DNA of 64,000 bases from Prosapia bicincta. Taxonomy: Eukaryota; Arthropoda; Insecta; Hemiptera; Cercopidae. Location of the stretch: assembly GCA_036971475.1 (NCBI GenBank), contig JBAIZL010000005.1, positions 175,021,386-175,085,385 of the forward strand, in the 5' to 3' direction. The notes under the pieces were generated by a model. The model saw nothing but the letters and a program-made list of their open reading frames with translations, was not told where the DNA came from and made no database searches. This document shows, in pieces, positions 1-12,096 of the stretch. The position numbers and the translations under genes are program-made. Numbering within the stretch: the first letter of the stretch is position 1; each line of letters opens with the position of its first letter.

Positions 1-527
1 TCACCAAATTTAACTAAAATACGTAACGAGGGAGAGATTATGCTGAGGTTGGAAAACTAAAATGATAAGTACTTTCTTCTCACAGTAGCCAACAGAGCTT
101 TATAAACTTAGTAAATTCAGAACAATTTTAAATTCATTGTAATTATAAAATAATTTTTTTTGCCACTCTAATTTACAAAAGATTTGTAATAATGGACCGA
201 GAGAAAGAGCAAACAACACTGTAATTATTAAACTTTATTGTATTAATACCTAAAGCCTCAAGAGTCCACCTTTTTTAAGTAATTGTAATATTAAGAAATC
301 AATCTTGTCACTGCATAGTATTAAGGTAATTTGGTATAATGAGTAATAATTAAATGTCAGGAATAAATGCAAGTGATGTTCCTATGATTTTGTACTTTTG
401 CAAAATTTATGTGATGGTTAATTGTTTAGAAACCTGAAGGTGTGACTATAGAAAGGTAAAGTAATTAAATATAACCTAAAGGTAAAACATATTTTAAATA
501 ACCTTGGTTATTATATATATCACATTG
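1..527. other. AT-rich DNA, no gene seen
   Basis: No open frame, RNA gene or repeat end was recognised here. It lies upstream of the first visible ketohexokinase exon and could be intron of that gene. Confidence 0.4.
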
Positions 528-1017
528 TCCATTATTTTTCCTTTGCACTGACTTCATGAAGTTATTATTATTAATTGTAAATAATTTTTTCCACCACAAA
601 GTGCAATAATTTTACCTTATGTGATGAGGCACCTTTCAGTCACTTGACCATTGTCTGATCACTGAATTAATTTTCTCTATTTTTCTGGTGTCTGGATTTT
701 GATGTTCAAGCTGAGATATTTCAAGTAGAGTTGTTGACCTTGGTTGGTGTTAAAATCGCGATATTTCAAATTGTCCATTATTTTTCTGTTGCACTGACTT
801 TACGAAGTTATAATTAATATTAGTAAATCATTTTGTCCACCATTAAGTACAATAATTTTACCTTATGTGATGAGGCACTTTTTGGTCACTTGACCATTGT
901 CGAATCATTGAATTAATTTTCTCTATTTTTCTGGTGTTACAAAAGTGCCTCATCACATAAAGTAAAATTATTGCACTTAGTGGTGGAAAAAATTATTTAC
1001 AATTAATAATAATAACA

Positions 1018-1070
<53 letters not shown>

Positions 1071-1175
1071 TACGTTATCCATTGTTTTTCCGTTGCACTG
1101 ACTTTATGAAGTTAATATATTACTGTTGTAAGTAATTTTATTTTTATCCACCATTAAGTGCAATGATGTTACCTT
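528..1175. repeat. Penelope-type terminal repeat copies, direct and inverted
   Basis: A unit beginning near TGTCCATTATTTTTC and containing GCACTGACTT, then a CCACCA..AAGTGCAATAATTTTACC block and GATGAGGC, occurs near 528-690 and 768-935. An inverted partial copy lies at 935-1015 and a diverged copy at 1075-1175; another is at about 8,235-8,345 next to a second Penelope fragment. Their position beside GIY-YIG endonuclease fragments suggests they are the terminal (pLTR) repeats of that Penelope family. That link is inference. Confidence 0.55.
1022..1066. repeat. (TA)n microsatellite
   Basis: Uninterrupted TA dinucleotide run between two repeat copies. Confidence 0.95.
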
Positions 1176-1214
1176 GTTTGATTTCTAGTGAGTTTAGTTC
1201 AATTGGGTTATTAT

Positions 1215-1640
1215 TTATTTCAAGTATGCTGCAACATTTGATATTTTTGAATTTTTGTTTTTGAGTGCTCTATAATGTTCTTCAAGTCTTATTTTAAATG
1301 ATCTGGTTGTTTTCCCTATGTAAAATACGTTACAGTTGTTACATTTAATTTTGTAAATTCCTGATAGGTTATGTTTTTCTGAATTTGTTTTGTGGTTTGT
1401 GTTATTAAAATATTTTATTATTTTGTTGTTTGGTTTGTATGTTGGAGTGTAGTATTCTTTGTTGTATATATTTGTTATTTTTTCTACTTTGTTATTGGTG
1501 TATTTATATTTTAGGTAGATTTTTTTATTTTTATTATTTTTGTGTTCCAGTTGTAGTGTTGTGTTGAGGTTAGGTTTTTTTGTGAATTTATTGTATATAT
1601 TTTTTATAAGGTGTTTGCTGTATTGTAACACTCTTAAAAA
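1215..1640 (-). pseudogene. Penelope-like element, GIY-YIG endonuclease domain
   Basis: The minus strand encodes a Lys/Asn-rich segment followed by a GIY-YIG nuclease core: SGIYKIKC, then CNVFYIGKT and RLEEH. This is the C-terminal endonuclease of Penelope-like retroelements, which nicks target DNA for priming. The domain is separated from its reverse transcriptase (2.76-4.08 kb, same strand) by about 1.1 kb of foreign sequence. The region that follows the nuclease in the copy at 8.35-8.66 kb is deleted here. A broken, immobile copy. Confidence 0.8.
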
Positions 1641-2757
1641 TAAGGTGTTGCATATAAATTCATTTATATATTTAAATTTTATTTAATAATTATATCGTCC
1701 CATTATAAAAGAAAATTTTTGTGTTCTTGGTGCACATTGTGAAGCTTGCGTAGGTAGTGAGCGTTCCTAGCAGGCGAAATAGAAAAATATCATACAAGTT
1801 AGTAACTTAGGGTAATAAGCACATCACGTCATGTGACGTAAACATGGTCTGATATAGCCTGATCCGAAGCACCAATCAAAAAATTCAAAATAATAAGTAA
1901 AGGTGGGAAATTCCGTTGGCGTGCCCTTGCAGAAGCCCCAGTCACCCAGAGGTTCCCGAACGGAACAGACGTCATGGCATTTTCGGACATAACTTGGGAA
2001 TTTGTAAGCTTCCAGTATTCAAAATTTAAGATGTCAAGGCCGGTACCAAATTTTATAAACGCAACTAAAGAAGAAGTCAGAAGCGATTATTTATGTGTTC
2101 CAAATAAGTAAAAGTTTATATCATTTTTTGTATAAGAACGCTGATTCCAGGAGCGATGTGCAGTTTTTAGTGTACAAAAGCCATGGGCAATGTTTAATGA
2201 TATGTGTTAAAGTGTTTTACAAGTAAAGTGCACAACCAGGTACGTTTTAGATAATAATAAAGAAAATGTATTTTAATGTTAACTAAGTTGAATTTTAATT
2301 GATAAACGGTTAACACATGAATGGTAGAAATTGTCCTTTGAATATTCATTTCTAAAATTAAATTGGAAAACTTAAGTTACTACCTTCTCGATATTAAATA
2401 AATTTTAAAGGTTAATAAGTAATTAAAATGTATGGAATAGTTAGCAGTAATTAAAAGTTAATTACTCGACACATTGATGTCATTTGTTCTTTTGTAATTT
2501 GTCATTGATTAATAAATTGTATAGCTTTGTATTTTAAGAATTTCAATTCTTATTTCACAAGTAACCTAGTTCTACCTTCAAGATAAGAAGACCGCCATAG
2601 ACAGACAGTATCTGCCTGAGCTATGACGTAAGAACTAGAAGCCCTGGTAAGTAATTAATTATGTTGGTAATAAGCAATTAACAATTAATAATAATAACAC
2701 ACTTTACAATAGAAGTAATACTTACCCCCCAGTAAAAAAGGCTAAGAACTATTACAG
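1641..2757. mobile_element. Insertion in the Penelope copy, related to the 15.9-21.1 kb foldback element
   Basis: This block splits a Penelope copy between its reverse transcriptase and endonuclease. Its right part (about 2,540-2,745) matches the outer arm of the large foldback element: AAGTAACCTAGTTCTACCTT, GACAGACAGTA, AGAAGCCCTGGTAAGTAATT and an end with ACTTACCCCCC then AAGGCT. The left part is not recognised, so the left boundary is uncertain and this may be a truncated or one-ended copy. Confidence 0.5.
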
Positions 2758-4084
2758 TATCCATTTTCTATTACTATTTTTGTAATGTTATCTAATTCTT
2801 CATTTAATTTTCGTTTGTTTCCTGTGTGTATTTTATTGCTTTATTTATCATGTTACTGTAAGTGTTAATTTTGTGTGTCCAGGGGTGATTAGATTTGTAG
2901 TGTATTGTGGTGTTGTTGGAAGTAGGTTTAATGTATACTGTAGTTTCTATTTTATTATCATTTATATTTAATGTCGAGATAGTTGATTGTTCTATTTGTT
3001 TCTGTTTCGATGGTGAATTGTATGTTTTCGTTGTATGTATTTAGTTTGTTTAGTATTATGATGTGTTCGTTGTGAATGGTAAGTTGGTATATTACAAGTA
3101 TATAGTCTACATACCTTGTCCATAGTGAAATATTGTGTGTGTTTAGTATAGGTTTAATTATTATTTGTTCAAAGTGTTGTAAATATATATCTGACATGAC
3201 TGATGATATGGGTGATCCCATGGGGAGTCCAGTTGTTTGTTTATAGTATTTATTGTTAAATTGGAAGTGATTTGGGTTACATATGTGTTTAGTTAGAGTA
3301 ATGATACTATCTACTGTTTCTTTTTTCATTATTGTGTATTAGTTTGTTTTTTATTATTTCTATGGTTTCTTCTATTGGGATGCTAGGGCACATGTTAGTT
3401 ATGTCATAACTTATTATTTTTGTGTTGCTGTTTGTTTTTATGTTTTTTATTTTATTAATTAATTCGTATCCATTTTTTATATTGTATGTGTTGTTGATAT
3501 TTATTTTAGATCTTATTATTTTGTCTAGTATTTTTGCGATTATGTAAGATGGTGCTGTTGTGAAATTTATTAGTGGTCTAAATGGTGTGTTGGGTTTGTG
3601 GATTTTAGGTATGCCTGTTATTATTGGTGCGCATGGTTTGAATGGGTATAGTGTTGTGTGGTATTTTAATTTATTGTTATAGTTTAGGGTATTTGTGTGT
3701 GTGACCATTAGGTTTTTTATTGTAATAAGGTATTTGTTAGCTGGGATTTGTTCGTATTTATTTTCTTTTATGTAGTTAGTCATTGAATCGATGTATTTGG
3801 TATTTTCTATTATTACTGGTGTATTTGTTTTATCGGATTTTAATATTAAGTAGTCGTTGTTTTCTAGATTTTCTCTGAGTTTAATAATTTCTTTATTTAT
3901 TTATATATTGTTCCATTTTTTTTGTTTTTTCCGTTTTTATTAGGTTAATTTTATTATTAATATTGTTTCTTATGTGTTCAGAATTTTGGTGGGTAATTTT
4001 GTGGATGTTAGATTCTGTGTCAACTATTAGGTTAATTTATTATTGAAATTAGGTAGGTTATATTTGAAGGAATTTGTTATTATT
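2758..4084 (-). pseudogene. Penelope-like reverse transcriptase, frameshifted
   Basis: Two overlapping minus-strand frames (3,307-3,783 and 2,958-3,329) hold consecutive reverse transcriptase parts. The first has KIISYDITNMCPSIP (motif A) and the second TGLPMGSPISS (motif B) and the active-site strand. The catalytic YVDD is changed to YVDY, removing one of the two metal-binding aspartates, and the domain is split by a frameshift near 3,310-3,330. The copy is dead. It continues on the minus strand to the endonuclease at 1.2-1.6 kb, past an insertion. Its 5' end abuts another Penelope copy in opposite orientation at about 4,085. Confidence 0.85.
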
Positions 4085-5165
4085 ATTTTTTCAAAAACAA
4101 AGAAATTTTTGAACTTAAACAAAAACTAATAAATAATAACCACATAATACTAAAATCAGACAAAACAAACATACCAGTAATAATCAAAAACACTAAATAC
4201 ATCAATTCAATTCCAAATCACATAAAAAGAAATAAATAAATGAACACATCCTAGACCCAATTTACTAATACCTTAATACAATAAAAAAAACCTAATAGTA
4301 ACACACAGAAATACTCTAAATTATAAGAATAAATTAAAATACCATACAAGACTATACTTTTTCAATCCATGTTCTCTAATGGTAATAGGTGTACTTACAC
4401 ACCATTCAGACCACTAATTAACTTTAAAACAGCACTATCTTACATAATTGCAAAAATACTAGACAAAATAATCACATCTAATATACATCTTAACAACACA
4501 TATAGTATAAAAAAACGGACATGAACTTATTAATAAAATAAAAAAGACAGAAACAAACAACACAAAAATGATCAGTTATGACATTACATTCCCTAACATT
4601 CCGATTAAAAAAACCATAGTAATAATAAAAAACAAACTAATAAACAAAAAGAAAAACAAATAAATAGCGTTATTAGACTAATTAAACACATTTGCAACCA
4701 AAACTACTTTCAATTTAATAATAAATACTATAAACAAAACACTGGCCTCCCCATGGGATTACCCAAATCATCAATCATATCACAAATATGTATACAACAC
4801 TTCAAAGAAATAACAGTTAAACCAATACTACACACACATAACACACTATGGACAAGATACGTAGATGATATAATTGTAATACATCAACTAACCATTCACA
4901 ACAACACATCATAATACTAAATAAACTAAACACATACAACAAAAACAATTCACATACTAAACAGAAGCAGACAGAACAATTAACTTTCTTGACATCACAT
5001 TAAATATCAATAATAATAAAATAGAAACCTCAGTACATAGAAAACCAACTTCCAACGACAATACTTAAAAAATCTAACCATCCCTGTACACATAAAATTA
5101 ACTCTTACACCAACATGAAAAATAAAGCAATAAAATACACACAGGATAATAAACAAAGTATATTT
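4085..5165 (+). pseudogene. Second Penelope-like reverse transcriptase, head-to-head with the first
   Basis: Plus-strand reading recovers the same protein family in short broken frames: a PLINF block near 4,415, a motif A region near 4,575, GLPMG near 4,745 and an intact active site RYVDDIIVI near 4,857. Many stops and indels break the frame. No endonuclease follows, so the copy is truncated at its 3' side. Together with 2,758-4,084 it forms a head-to-head pair, an arrangement seen often in this retroelement class. Confidence 0.75.
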
Positions 5166-5416
5166 TTCTGTACTGGAAAGTTTAAAATAAAATTTTATAA
5201 ACACTTATTTATAAATAAGTAGTGATATTTGTTTTACAAAATATATAAAAAATGATAATATTTTTAAGGATAGAAAATTTAATTTCGTTATCTGTCTAAA
5301 ATGAAAGTATATCACTTTCACTTAAATATTTTAGTTGTAAGAAGTATTTAAATTTATTAATTTGCTTGATTATATTTATACTAATTCCAATATATAAGCT
5401 ATATGTTTTATTACAG

Positions 5417-5643
5417 GGCCGAAATGTTATAGAAACAGTCAAGATGTTGGAACACATTGACAAATGGAAATCCAGTCAAAACTGGGTTACAACATCGGTT
5501 GAAGTTGAAAAACCCAGAAGTGAAATGTTAAGCCTGATTCACTTAGCTGACGTTATTTTTATTAGCAAGGAGTTTGCTATTTTCAGTGGTTACAAAAATA
5601 TGGAGGAGACTCTCAAAGGATTCTCAAAAATGATAAAGACAAG
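5417..5643 (+). CDS. KHK: Ketohexokinase (fructokinase), internal exon
   Basis: Ketohexokinase phosphorylates fructose to fructose-1-phosphate in the cytosol. The exon starts after TTATTACAG and encodes GRNVIETVKMLEHID, then TSVEVEKPR and LADVIFISKEFA, which follow animal ketohexokinase closely (PfkB/ribokinase fold). It ends in the sequence AG/GCAAGT; a GC donor at 5,644 gives phase 2, which joins in frame with the exon at 13,451. The in-frame GT at 5,648 would put the next exon out of frame. Earlier exons are outside the window or unrecognised. Confidence 0.85.
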
Positions 5644-5787
5644 GCAAGTGTTATAAAATACTCTCAATTTATTAGGTTACCCTGGATCTATATGTGCCAT
5701 TTTTTTTAAAACTTGTATTAATTTTTTGTGGCTAACCTATTAAATTTCATAAATGAACATCTTAATGAATCCAGATGCTAATTTCTG

Positions 5788-5790
<3 letters not shown>

Positions 5791-5830
<40 letters not shown>
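5791..5830. repeat. (TA)n microsatellite
   Basis: Pure TA run just outside the left end of the pogo/Tigger element, which targets TA. Confidence 0.95.
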
Positions 5831-5838
<8 letters not shown>

Positions 5839-6339
5839 TACATACAGTCTGACCTCCATATATTGAAATTGTAGGTACCTTATAAAAAATTATGTATATG
5901 GAAACTTCGATAAAGAGAAATCTGATTTTTCTGTAAAGACTCATATTTTACAGTATTACGCAAGTTTCTGACAACAAGGAAATCTTGTTGCTGTTCATGA
6001 CGAGCTGGAAAATTATAAAATACAAACAGTGATGCACGCATTTCGTTAATACTGAGCATACCGTACATACTTTAATAATATTGCATTTTATTGTTGGGTA
6101 GTAAAATAACTTCGAATATCCTTATGTACAAAGTTTGATGTAGATTCATCGTAAAGATGTTCACATTTGCTAAGAGACTGGAAAATTTCATCAGATACGT
6201 TTTCTACGAATTGAAATCAGCGACGAATCGTTTCAAATGCTGCCATCATTTCTTTCTTGGAAGGTTTAGGAGCTTCTATATCTTCTGTCTCGGTACTCTC
6301 ATCTTCAACTTCAGTATTATTAAAGAACTTAAAACATCA

Positions 6340-7589
6340 TCATCTTGTTGGATATTCAGCTACAATAACGTCTTCATCTACCCTTGAAAATTTGTTTATC
6401 GAAACATTGTCGTTGATCGTGCCTGCTGATTGTAAATGCTCCCAACATTCCTCAATTTGCGGCAGTACATTACTTTCTTCCACAACAGATCTTTCAGAGA
6501 AGCCGGCTTTTATAAAACAATTTCTTATCGTCGATTCCGCAACATCATTTTGCCACACCTTTACTAATTGTGATACACTCAGCTTGATGTTGATAACATT
6601 TTCAATAGGTTTGTCATTTTCCCATTCAAGAATAAGTCTCTTAAGAACCTGTTTTCTATAATACATTTTAAGAGTTTTAATGACGCCTTGGTCCATCGGT
6701 TGTAGTTTCGAGATGGTATTTGGAGGGGAAAAAACAAGCTTCATGTTCACCAACTTTTTTGAGACAGAAGACAGATGTGCAGGGCAATTGTCCACAAAAA
6801 GAACAACTTTTCTCTTTTGCTTGATCATTACTTTGTCAAATTTCAATATCCACCTCTCAAAAATTTCACTCGTCATCCATAATTTTGTATTGCATTCATA
6901 GTCAATTTCTAACGACTTCCCTCCTTTAAAACATCTTGGCTGCTTGATTTTCCCAATTACCAAAATTTTACATGTTTTTCCAGACATATTAGCACATACC
7001 ATGACAGTAACTCGCTCTTTGCTGTGTTTACCTCCAAAGCATTTATCGTTTTTAAAGGTTAGCGTCTTACTTGGTAAACATTTGAAAAAAAGGCCAGTTT
7101 CATCCATATTAAAAATATGTCAGGCTCATACTCTTCTACAATTGATTTTAAATTGTAGCTTTCCACTGGCTACAATCTGCTTCGGATACACATCCTCTTT
7201 CTCCCGAAATAACCTTTTCTACGATATCATGGTGCTTCTTAAATTTGTCTAGCCATCCCGAACTTGCTTGGAACTGTGTGTCCTAATCTTTCTTCGTATT
7301 CAATTGCCTTTTCTTTTATGAGAGGTTCTGAAACAGGCATGTTTTTATCTCGTATCATTTTCACCCACTTGAAAACCCCCTCGTCAACATTATATATTTT
7401 TGAACATTTTCTATCCCCTCCTACAGATTCATGACTTTTTAAAATAGATTCGCGATTTTTTATTATCGTTGCCACTGTACTGGGTGGAACGCCAATCTTC
7501 TGCGCAACATCTTTTTTTCGTACTCCACTATCAACGTCTTTTAATAATTGTACCTTTTCCGTGACACTCAATAACTTTTTTTTGGACAT
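6340..7589 (-). pseudogene. pogo/Tigger transposase (CENP-B-type HTH plus DDE), frameshifted
   Basis: The N-terminal frame (7,239-7,589) carries a psq-type helix-turn-helix (LSVTEKVQLLKDVDSG, then KKDVAQKIGVPPSTV) and the start of the CENP-B-like second DNA-binding domain. The C-terminal frame (6,340-7,107) carries the DDE nuclease: MDETG, VDNCPAH and QPMDQGVI give the three acidic residues. The roughly 130 bases between hold at least two frame changes, so no intact transposase is made. Catalytic residues are unchanged, so decay looks moderate. Confidence 0.88.
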
Positions 7590-7883
7590 AACATCAACTA
7601 AAACTCAAAACCAAAGTCAACAAAACTACAGTAATGTTACTAAATGTAACAAACTGTCCACGTTAAATGGTAAAAAAGAACACCAACTTACAATAATCTA
7701 AACAAACCAGACCTCGCACTAACTAATAACCGAATGGCGAGACTTGTTCACATGAAATACAATACAGTACTGCACTCTGCCCTGAAAGAAATGAGTAAGA
7801 GTGTATGAGAGAGCCATTAGTCATGTTCGTTGCTCCTATCCACCTGGACAAAGTCTTAACAGATGTCAACATATTGTCACGTT

Positions 7884-7945
<62 letters not shown>

Positions 7946-7963
7946 CCCCTCCCTCTCTCTCAA
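7884..7963. repeat. (CT)n microsatellite
   Basis: About 80 bases of CT/CCT repeat inside the pogo/Tigger element, upstream of the transposase start. Confidence 0.95.
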
Positions 7964-8232
7964 TGTTTCTGAATGAATAGTGTGTAATGGGAGGGATACA
8001 TGACATTCAATAATACGTTTTGTTACGCATTATATTTTCAATATTTAAAAATAGGTATGTGCAGTAGTTTTATTTTCTCCAAAATTAAGTTCAATACATT
8101 GAATTTCTTTTCGATATACAGAAACATTTTTCCATTGAAATTTCAAAGGACTCGAAAATAATTCGATAAATAGAGAATTTTGATATATAGAAGTTTGATA
8201 AATAGAGGTCCGACTATATATATATATATATA

Positions 8233-8823
8233 TATGAAGTTGATATATTATTATTGTAAGTAATTACATCCACCACTAAGTGCAATGATTTTGCCCTGTG
8301 TGATGAGGCGCCTTCGGTCACTTTACATTGTCGAATCACTGATTACTTTTTCTCAATTTCTCTGCTGTGGATGTTCGGTATTGGTACTTATTGACGTCAT
8401 ACACGTTTCCTCTTGAGTCTCGTGTATAATGTTTTTGAATAGTATGTCTTCTGTATATGTTGTTTGTAAATTCATTAAATTGTTGTGTATGTTTTTATAG
8501 ATGTATTTTTCTAGTGAGTTTAGTTCTATTGGGTTATTATTTACTTCAAGTATGGTTAGGCTATTTTCGTAATTTGTTATTTCATGTTTATAAGATATTA
8601 GGTGTGCTGCAACATTTGATATTTTTGTTTTTGAATGCTCTATAATGTTCTTCAAATCTTGTTTTAAATGATCTGGTTGTTTTCCCTATGTAAAATGCGT
8701 TACAGTTCTTGCATGTAATTTTGTAAATTCCTGATATGTTATGTTTTTCTGAATTTGTTTTGTGGGTTTGTGTTATTAGGATATTTTATTATTTTGTTGT
8801 TTGGTTTGTATGTTGGAGTGTAG
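8233..8823 (-). pseudogene. 5'-truncated Penelope-like fragment (endonuclease and C-terminus)
   Basis: The minus strand repeats the endonuclease region of the 1.2-kb copy and continues into a C-terminal tail (8,353-8,655: HEITNYENSLTILEVNNNPIELN and so on), which is absent there. A terminal-repeat copy lies at about 8,235-8,345. The match stops abruptly near 8,823, the pattern of a 5'-truncated insertion. Several frame breaks are present. Confidence 0.75.
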
Positions 8824-11800
8824 CAAAAACTTAAAAATTTCTGTTTTGAATTTATCTTTGTATTTTGAACAAGGTCTTCTACATAACTCACTCCACATTA
8901 ACATGTCTGCCTAAGCTCAAATAAATTGTTTTTGCTACTATCATAGAAGATGCATCCACAGTGGTTGGAATTCTTTTCTTTAGTTGACTCTCTCTTCTTT
9001 ATTTTCTTCAGCATAAGAATCTCTCAGCCTTTTAGAGGTACAATTTATTTGCATATTTCTGAGGATTCTGGTTCTTTAGAAAGGTCGGAATCTATAATTT
9101 CTTGAGCCATGTTTCACTATTCTTCAATGCTAAACTGAAAAGCAGCAGAATGTTTTTTACAAATTTACAAAATTTAAATTTCTGATAGTCATAAAATATT
9201 GTTTAAGTGATTAATAAGATTCACCGAACATAATGGGCTACAAAATTCAAGAATTTATTCCACATGAGTATTTCAAGTATTATTTATCACATGCGTCGCA
9301 TTTCAATATTTTTATCATTTTTCTCGCCCAATAATTTTAAAACAACTCATCGTCAGTATAAATATTGATGTAAATAATTTTTTTAAGCCTTAGGATATTA
9401 GTTGAATGAAAATCATGTTTCGGAAGTCTATTCAACACGAGTCTATTTCAAAGAAATAATACTGTTGTTGTATTATATAGTTATCCATAAACTGTAAATT
9501 GATTGTGTTTTGTTGACAAATATTTTACCCCAAATTCAAAAGTCATTTTTTAAACAGTAAAGCCATCGTCCAAGCATTTTTAATAATTTCATATGTTTCC
9601 AGTAAACGTTAAATCCTACACATATTTCAAGATTGTTTGTTATTTCATATCAAAGCTAATTTTTTAAACAGTAATTCATCTAGAATTGACCCTCTCATCT
9701 AAGTCCGTGTTCTAACAGTCCTCATCATGTTTGTAGGAAAGTATTTCTACTGACTCTCTACCTCCCGTCTCGCCTATTGTGATCTATCAAGGCCAAGTGC
9801 ATTATGTCATCTGTAGTATACAGTTTTCATTTTAAATGAAAATATCATGCTTGTCACATAAAATATAGTCATGTGTATTTAACGTAACAAAATTTATCTA
9901 AGATTGGCTTTAGAATTCAGGTTTTTCCGCTGTATTTAGAGTAAATCTATCAATGTTTTTTAAACTGTATCTACAATTTTTTGTAATTTACCAGCCTAAT
10001 ATTTTCTCAGTATTTGTCTGTTTTTATAAAATTAGATTTATGATGAATATATTACATAAATTTGATATCAATCTGTATTATCTTATCAGAACACAATATA
10101 TCATAACAAATAATTAATAAACATTTAGCTGTTCAACAAAAAAACTTTCATAGTTTACTACAACTGCTTCTTATAATAATTTTTTTTTTTAACAACTTGG
10201 CTTGATTTGTTTTGCAGCACATTTGACATAAATTGTGAATTTTTGAAGAATATATTCCCCATTCCTTGAGGTTTTGTGGGGAATATAAAATTCAACAATT
10301 TTATATTAAAAAACCTTTGAATAGTGACTAATGCACCATGAACTATCAAAGGGGATATTTTGCCATTTTCAAATAATAATTATATTAAAACAATTAATTG
10401 GCAATCAAAATAATGGTGATAGTTTAGTTGCAATGGTCAACTTATAATAAACTTTAATGTGTGTGTGTATGTGTGTTACATCAACAGTTCACTTTTAGAA
10501 AGAGTTTTTGAAATTTTTAATTGATCAATGTTTCTTAAATTTAAACCATCAAAATGTAATTACAAACTTCAGTTTAGTAAGTTTCTTACGTAAAGAAGGA
10601 TGGGAAACTGAAGAGATTGTTTGGTTCACAGAGTATGCTCTTTAAGTTCCATTAAGTATGTTCTTAAAGGGTTAGCTTAGGTTTTGTTTGAAACAAGTAT
10701 AGACAATACTTGTAGAAACTGCCTGGTTACTGGCAGTAATCTGTGGCAACCTCATTTCTATTTTTCTCTTGAATGACAAGTATTAGAGGTAGGACCTCTC
10801 TTCTCTCAAGTTATAGCTAGAAATAGAGGTGAAGTTTTATGGTTAGATTTTAAATCACATCTAGAAGATTCTTTAGAATTTTGGTTCGGGCAGGCTTACA
10901 ATAACTGCAGAGGTAGAGTGCAGGAGGAAGAAGGCAGCTAATGAGAATGAATTAACAATTAGAAAAGTACTGTGTTTGTGTTACTCTTTTTTAACCATAT
11001 TGAGAAGTCATTTAATCTCAGTCTTGTTAAACAAGCGGCTGTAGAGAATATCATCCGTCTATTTTGTTTAAGTTTACTAAACATCACTTTCAGAAAGTTT
11101 CAACACTGAAACTAAAATGGTTAGGAAGCATATCAGTTTAGATGTGAAATTAAAGTATGGGGCAGTTAGAAGGCGGGACAGCGACAAGTTGGCAGTTCAT
11201 TAGATTTAGCACAGTGCACCTTCAGGACAATTCAAAAAATTCTGAGAAGATTTAAGGACCTACAATAATAACAACAAAATTTGACAGGCATCAAAGTTAT
11301 CTATTCCAGATATTAAAAATTGAAATCCATTTACATAAAAATTAAAACAATTAAAAACCGTACTCCTGTTCTGTATGCACTTATTGGACATAAATTATCA
11401 CCTGAACTGATGTATTCATTTGACTCCATAGTGCTGTAAAGCTGCAGTACATATCTCTAGTGCTAAAGGGACACTACTGTAGGCGAAGAAGATTATGTGG
11501 AGATTTTTACAGCAGTTATGGGAATATCAGTGACATGATTATATTTTTGGACCTATAAACCTATCATTAGGAATATCTTCTTGATCTGGCTGTTGCTGGT
11601 TTGTATACTGACCTTTCTTATTTCTATGACTGTTCATTTTCACCATATTGATTTTAACTGGTGTGTGGGAAACTAATTTTCCAAAGCATATTAGGTATTT
11701 TCATTACATATCCATTAGGTATGAATTTTGTGGGCTTCTATTTGAATGAAAAGGTTTAACTGTTATTACTATTTTGTTAAAGATTTATCATTTAGCTTTA

Positions 11801-12096
11801 ATTTTTCCTAGCTAAAGCATCCAATATTAAACAAATTTAGGTGAATTTGAAAAATAAGTATTTCTATTTATGAATAGTCAAAAGACTAAGTTTTCATGTT
11901 TCTGCTCAAAGCTAACTGAGTTTTGATAGGTTTAATATTTTAAACACCATTGAAAGTTCTTTATTGAAAACTAATTTCAGCTACATTACAGTACTTTTCT
12001 AAAACAATTATTAAGAAATAATGTTTTGAAAAATTAGTAAATCAAATTGCAATGTTTGAGAAAATTTATCGTAAATTTTAGAGAAGTACTTAAGAA
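8824..12096. other. Intron sequence, no gene recognised
   Basis: AT-rich, with only short chance frames. A stretch near 9,183-9,265 (GATAGTCATAAA, then TTGTTTAAGTGATTAATA and CATAATGG) recurs at about 63,275-63,350, so it is a dispersed repeat. Nothing else is supported. Confidence 0.5.

Larger units (their letters stand above)
5845..8216 (-). mobile_element. pogo/Tigger-like DNA transposon
   Basis: The left end is CAGTCTGACCTCCATATATT. The right end, read from the other strand, is TAGTCGGACCTCTATTTATC, so both have the pogo/Tigger type of terminal inverted repeat. Each end is flanked by TA, the expected target duplication. Length is about 2.37 kb. It contains a broken transposase on the minus strand and a CT microsatellite. 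It lies in the ketohexokinase intron. Confidence 0.85.

Noticed and set aside
5648..5649. GT donor for the ketohexokinase exon
   Set aside because: It would join the next exon out of frame; the GC donor four bases earlier keeps phase.
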